NCBI GenBank assembly: GCA_044227665.1
Contig: JBGAWK010000038.1
Coordinates: forward strand, 1-23,127
Length of the DNA: 23,127 nucleotides
Direction: 5' to 3'
From: JBGAWK01 sp044227665
Lineage (GTDB): Bacteria; Bacteroidota; Bacteroidia; Chitinophagales; JADIYW01
In this document: positions 23,127-23,127 of the stretch, one piece after another
Layout of the letters: every line of letters begins with the position of its first letter
Numbering within the stretch: position 1 is the stretch's first letter
Position numbers and translations under genes: made by a program
Notes under the pieces: model-generated
Told to the model about the DNA's origin: nothing
Seen by the model: only the letters and a program-made list of their open reading frames with translations
Database searches by the model: none

Positions 23127-23127
23127 C

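Overview
The window comes from a low-GC member of the Bacteroidota. The signs are: two secreted proteins with C-terminal type IX secretion (T9SS) sorting domains, a lipoprotein whose lipobox is followed by a K-E-N-D surface-export-like signal, several TAnnTTTG promoter boxes (the sigma-ABfr type of this phylum), and a type II-C CRISPR-Cas9 locus with a 47-nt repeat of the Bacteroidota form. A run of 10 Ns at 22838-22847 marks an assembly gap, so this is a draft or metagenome scaffold.

Layout. 1-1198 (minus strand): a partial epoxide-hydrolase-like alpha/beta hydrolase and a PhnA-family protein. 1253-4272: a decayed gene fragment, then a secreted T9SS esterase and a lipoprotein on the plus strand. 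The esterase's signal peptide is out of frame with its only good ATG because of a (TTCAGCAA)x4 tract; three copies would restore the frame, which is the signature of a phase-variable gene. The esterase-lipoprotein block is flanked by two 69-bp direct repeats about 90% identical; the second copy is the 3' end of the neighbouring dioxygenase gene.

4273-10494 (minus strand): a tightly coupled six-gene operon. In transcription order it holds a CarC-like Fe(II)/2OG oxygenase, an acyltransferase-3 membrane protein, an acyl-adenylating ligase, a CarA-like beta-lactam-forming synthetase (the AsnB active-site Glu replaced by Tyr), a CarB-like carboxymethylproline synthase, and a PhyH-family Fe(II)/2OG oxygenase. 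Together CarB, CarA and CarC homologues form the minimal known route to a (5R)-carbapenem-3-carboxylate. I infer a carbapenem-type biosynthetic cluster with additional tailoring genes, in a phylum where I know of none.

10495-16676: a type II-C CRISPR-Cas locus. A predicted tracrRNA (anti-repeat plus an 11-bp nexus hairpin) lies between the car-like operon and cas9. A 42-codon small ORF overlaps the cas9 start by ATGA. Then come cas9, cas1, cas2, a strong bidirectional terminator, and an array of five intact 47-nt repeats, five 30-nt spacers and one repeat split by a 46-bp hairpin-forming insertion. The crRNA-sense strand is the minus strand, and each repeat carries a TATATTTG promoter box. 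Cas9 has a 6-residue tandem triplication just before its RuvC-II motif.

16677-23127: housekeeping genes. These are xerD, a 50-aa CcmD-like membrane peptide coupled to glutamate dehydrogenase, a PASTA protein, a T9SS secreted protein, a DCC-family thiol-disulfide protein, and a 3-hydroxyacyl-CoA dehydrogenase interrupted by the gap. The car-like cluster and the CRISPR locus thus sit side by side as an accessory block.
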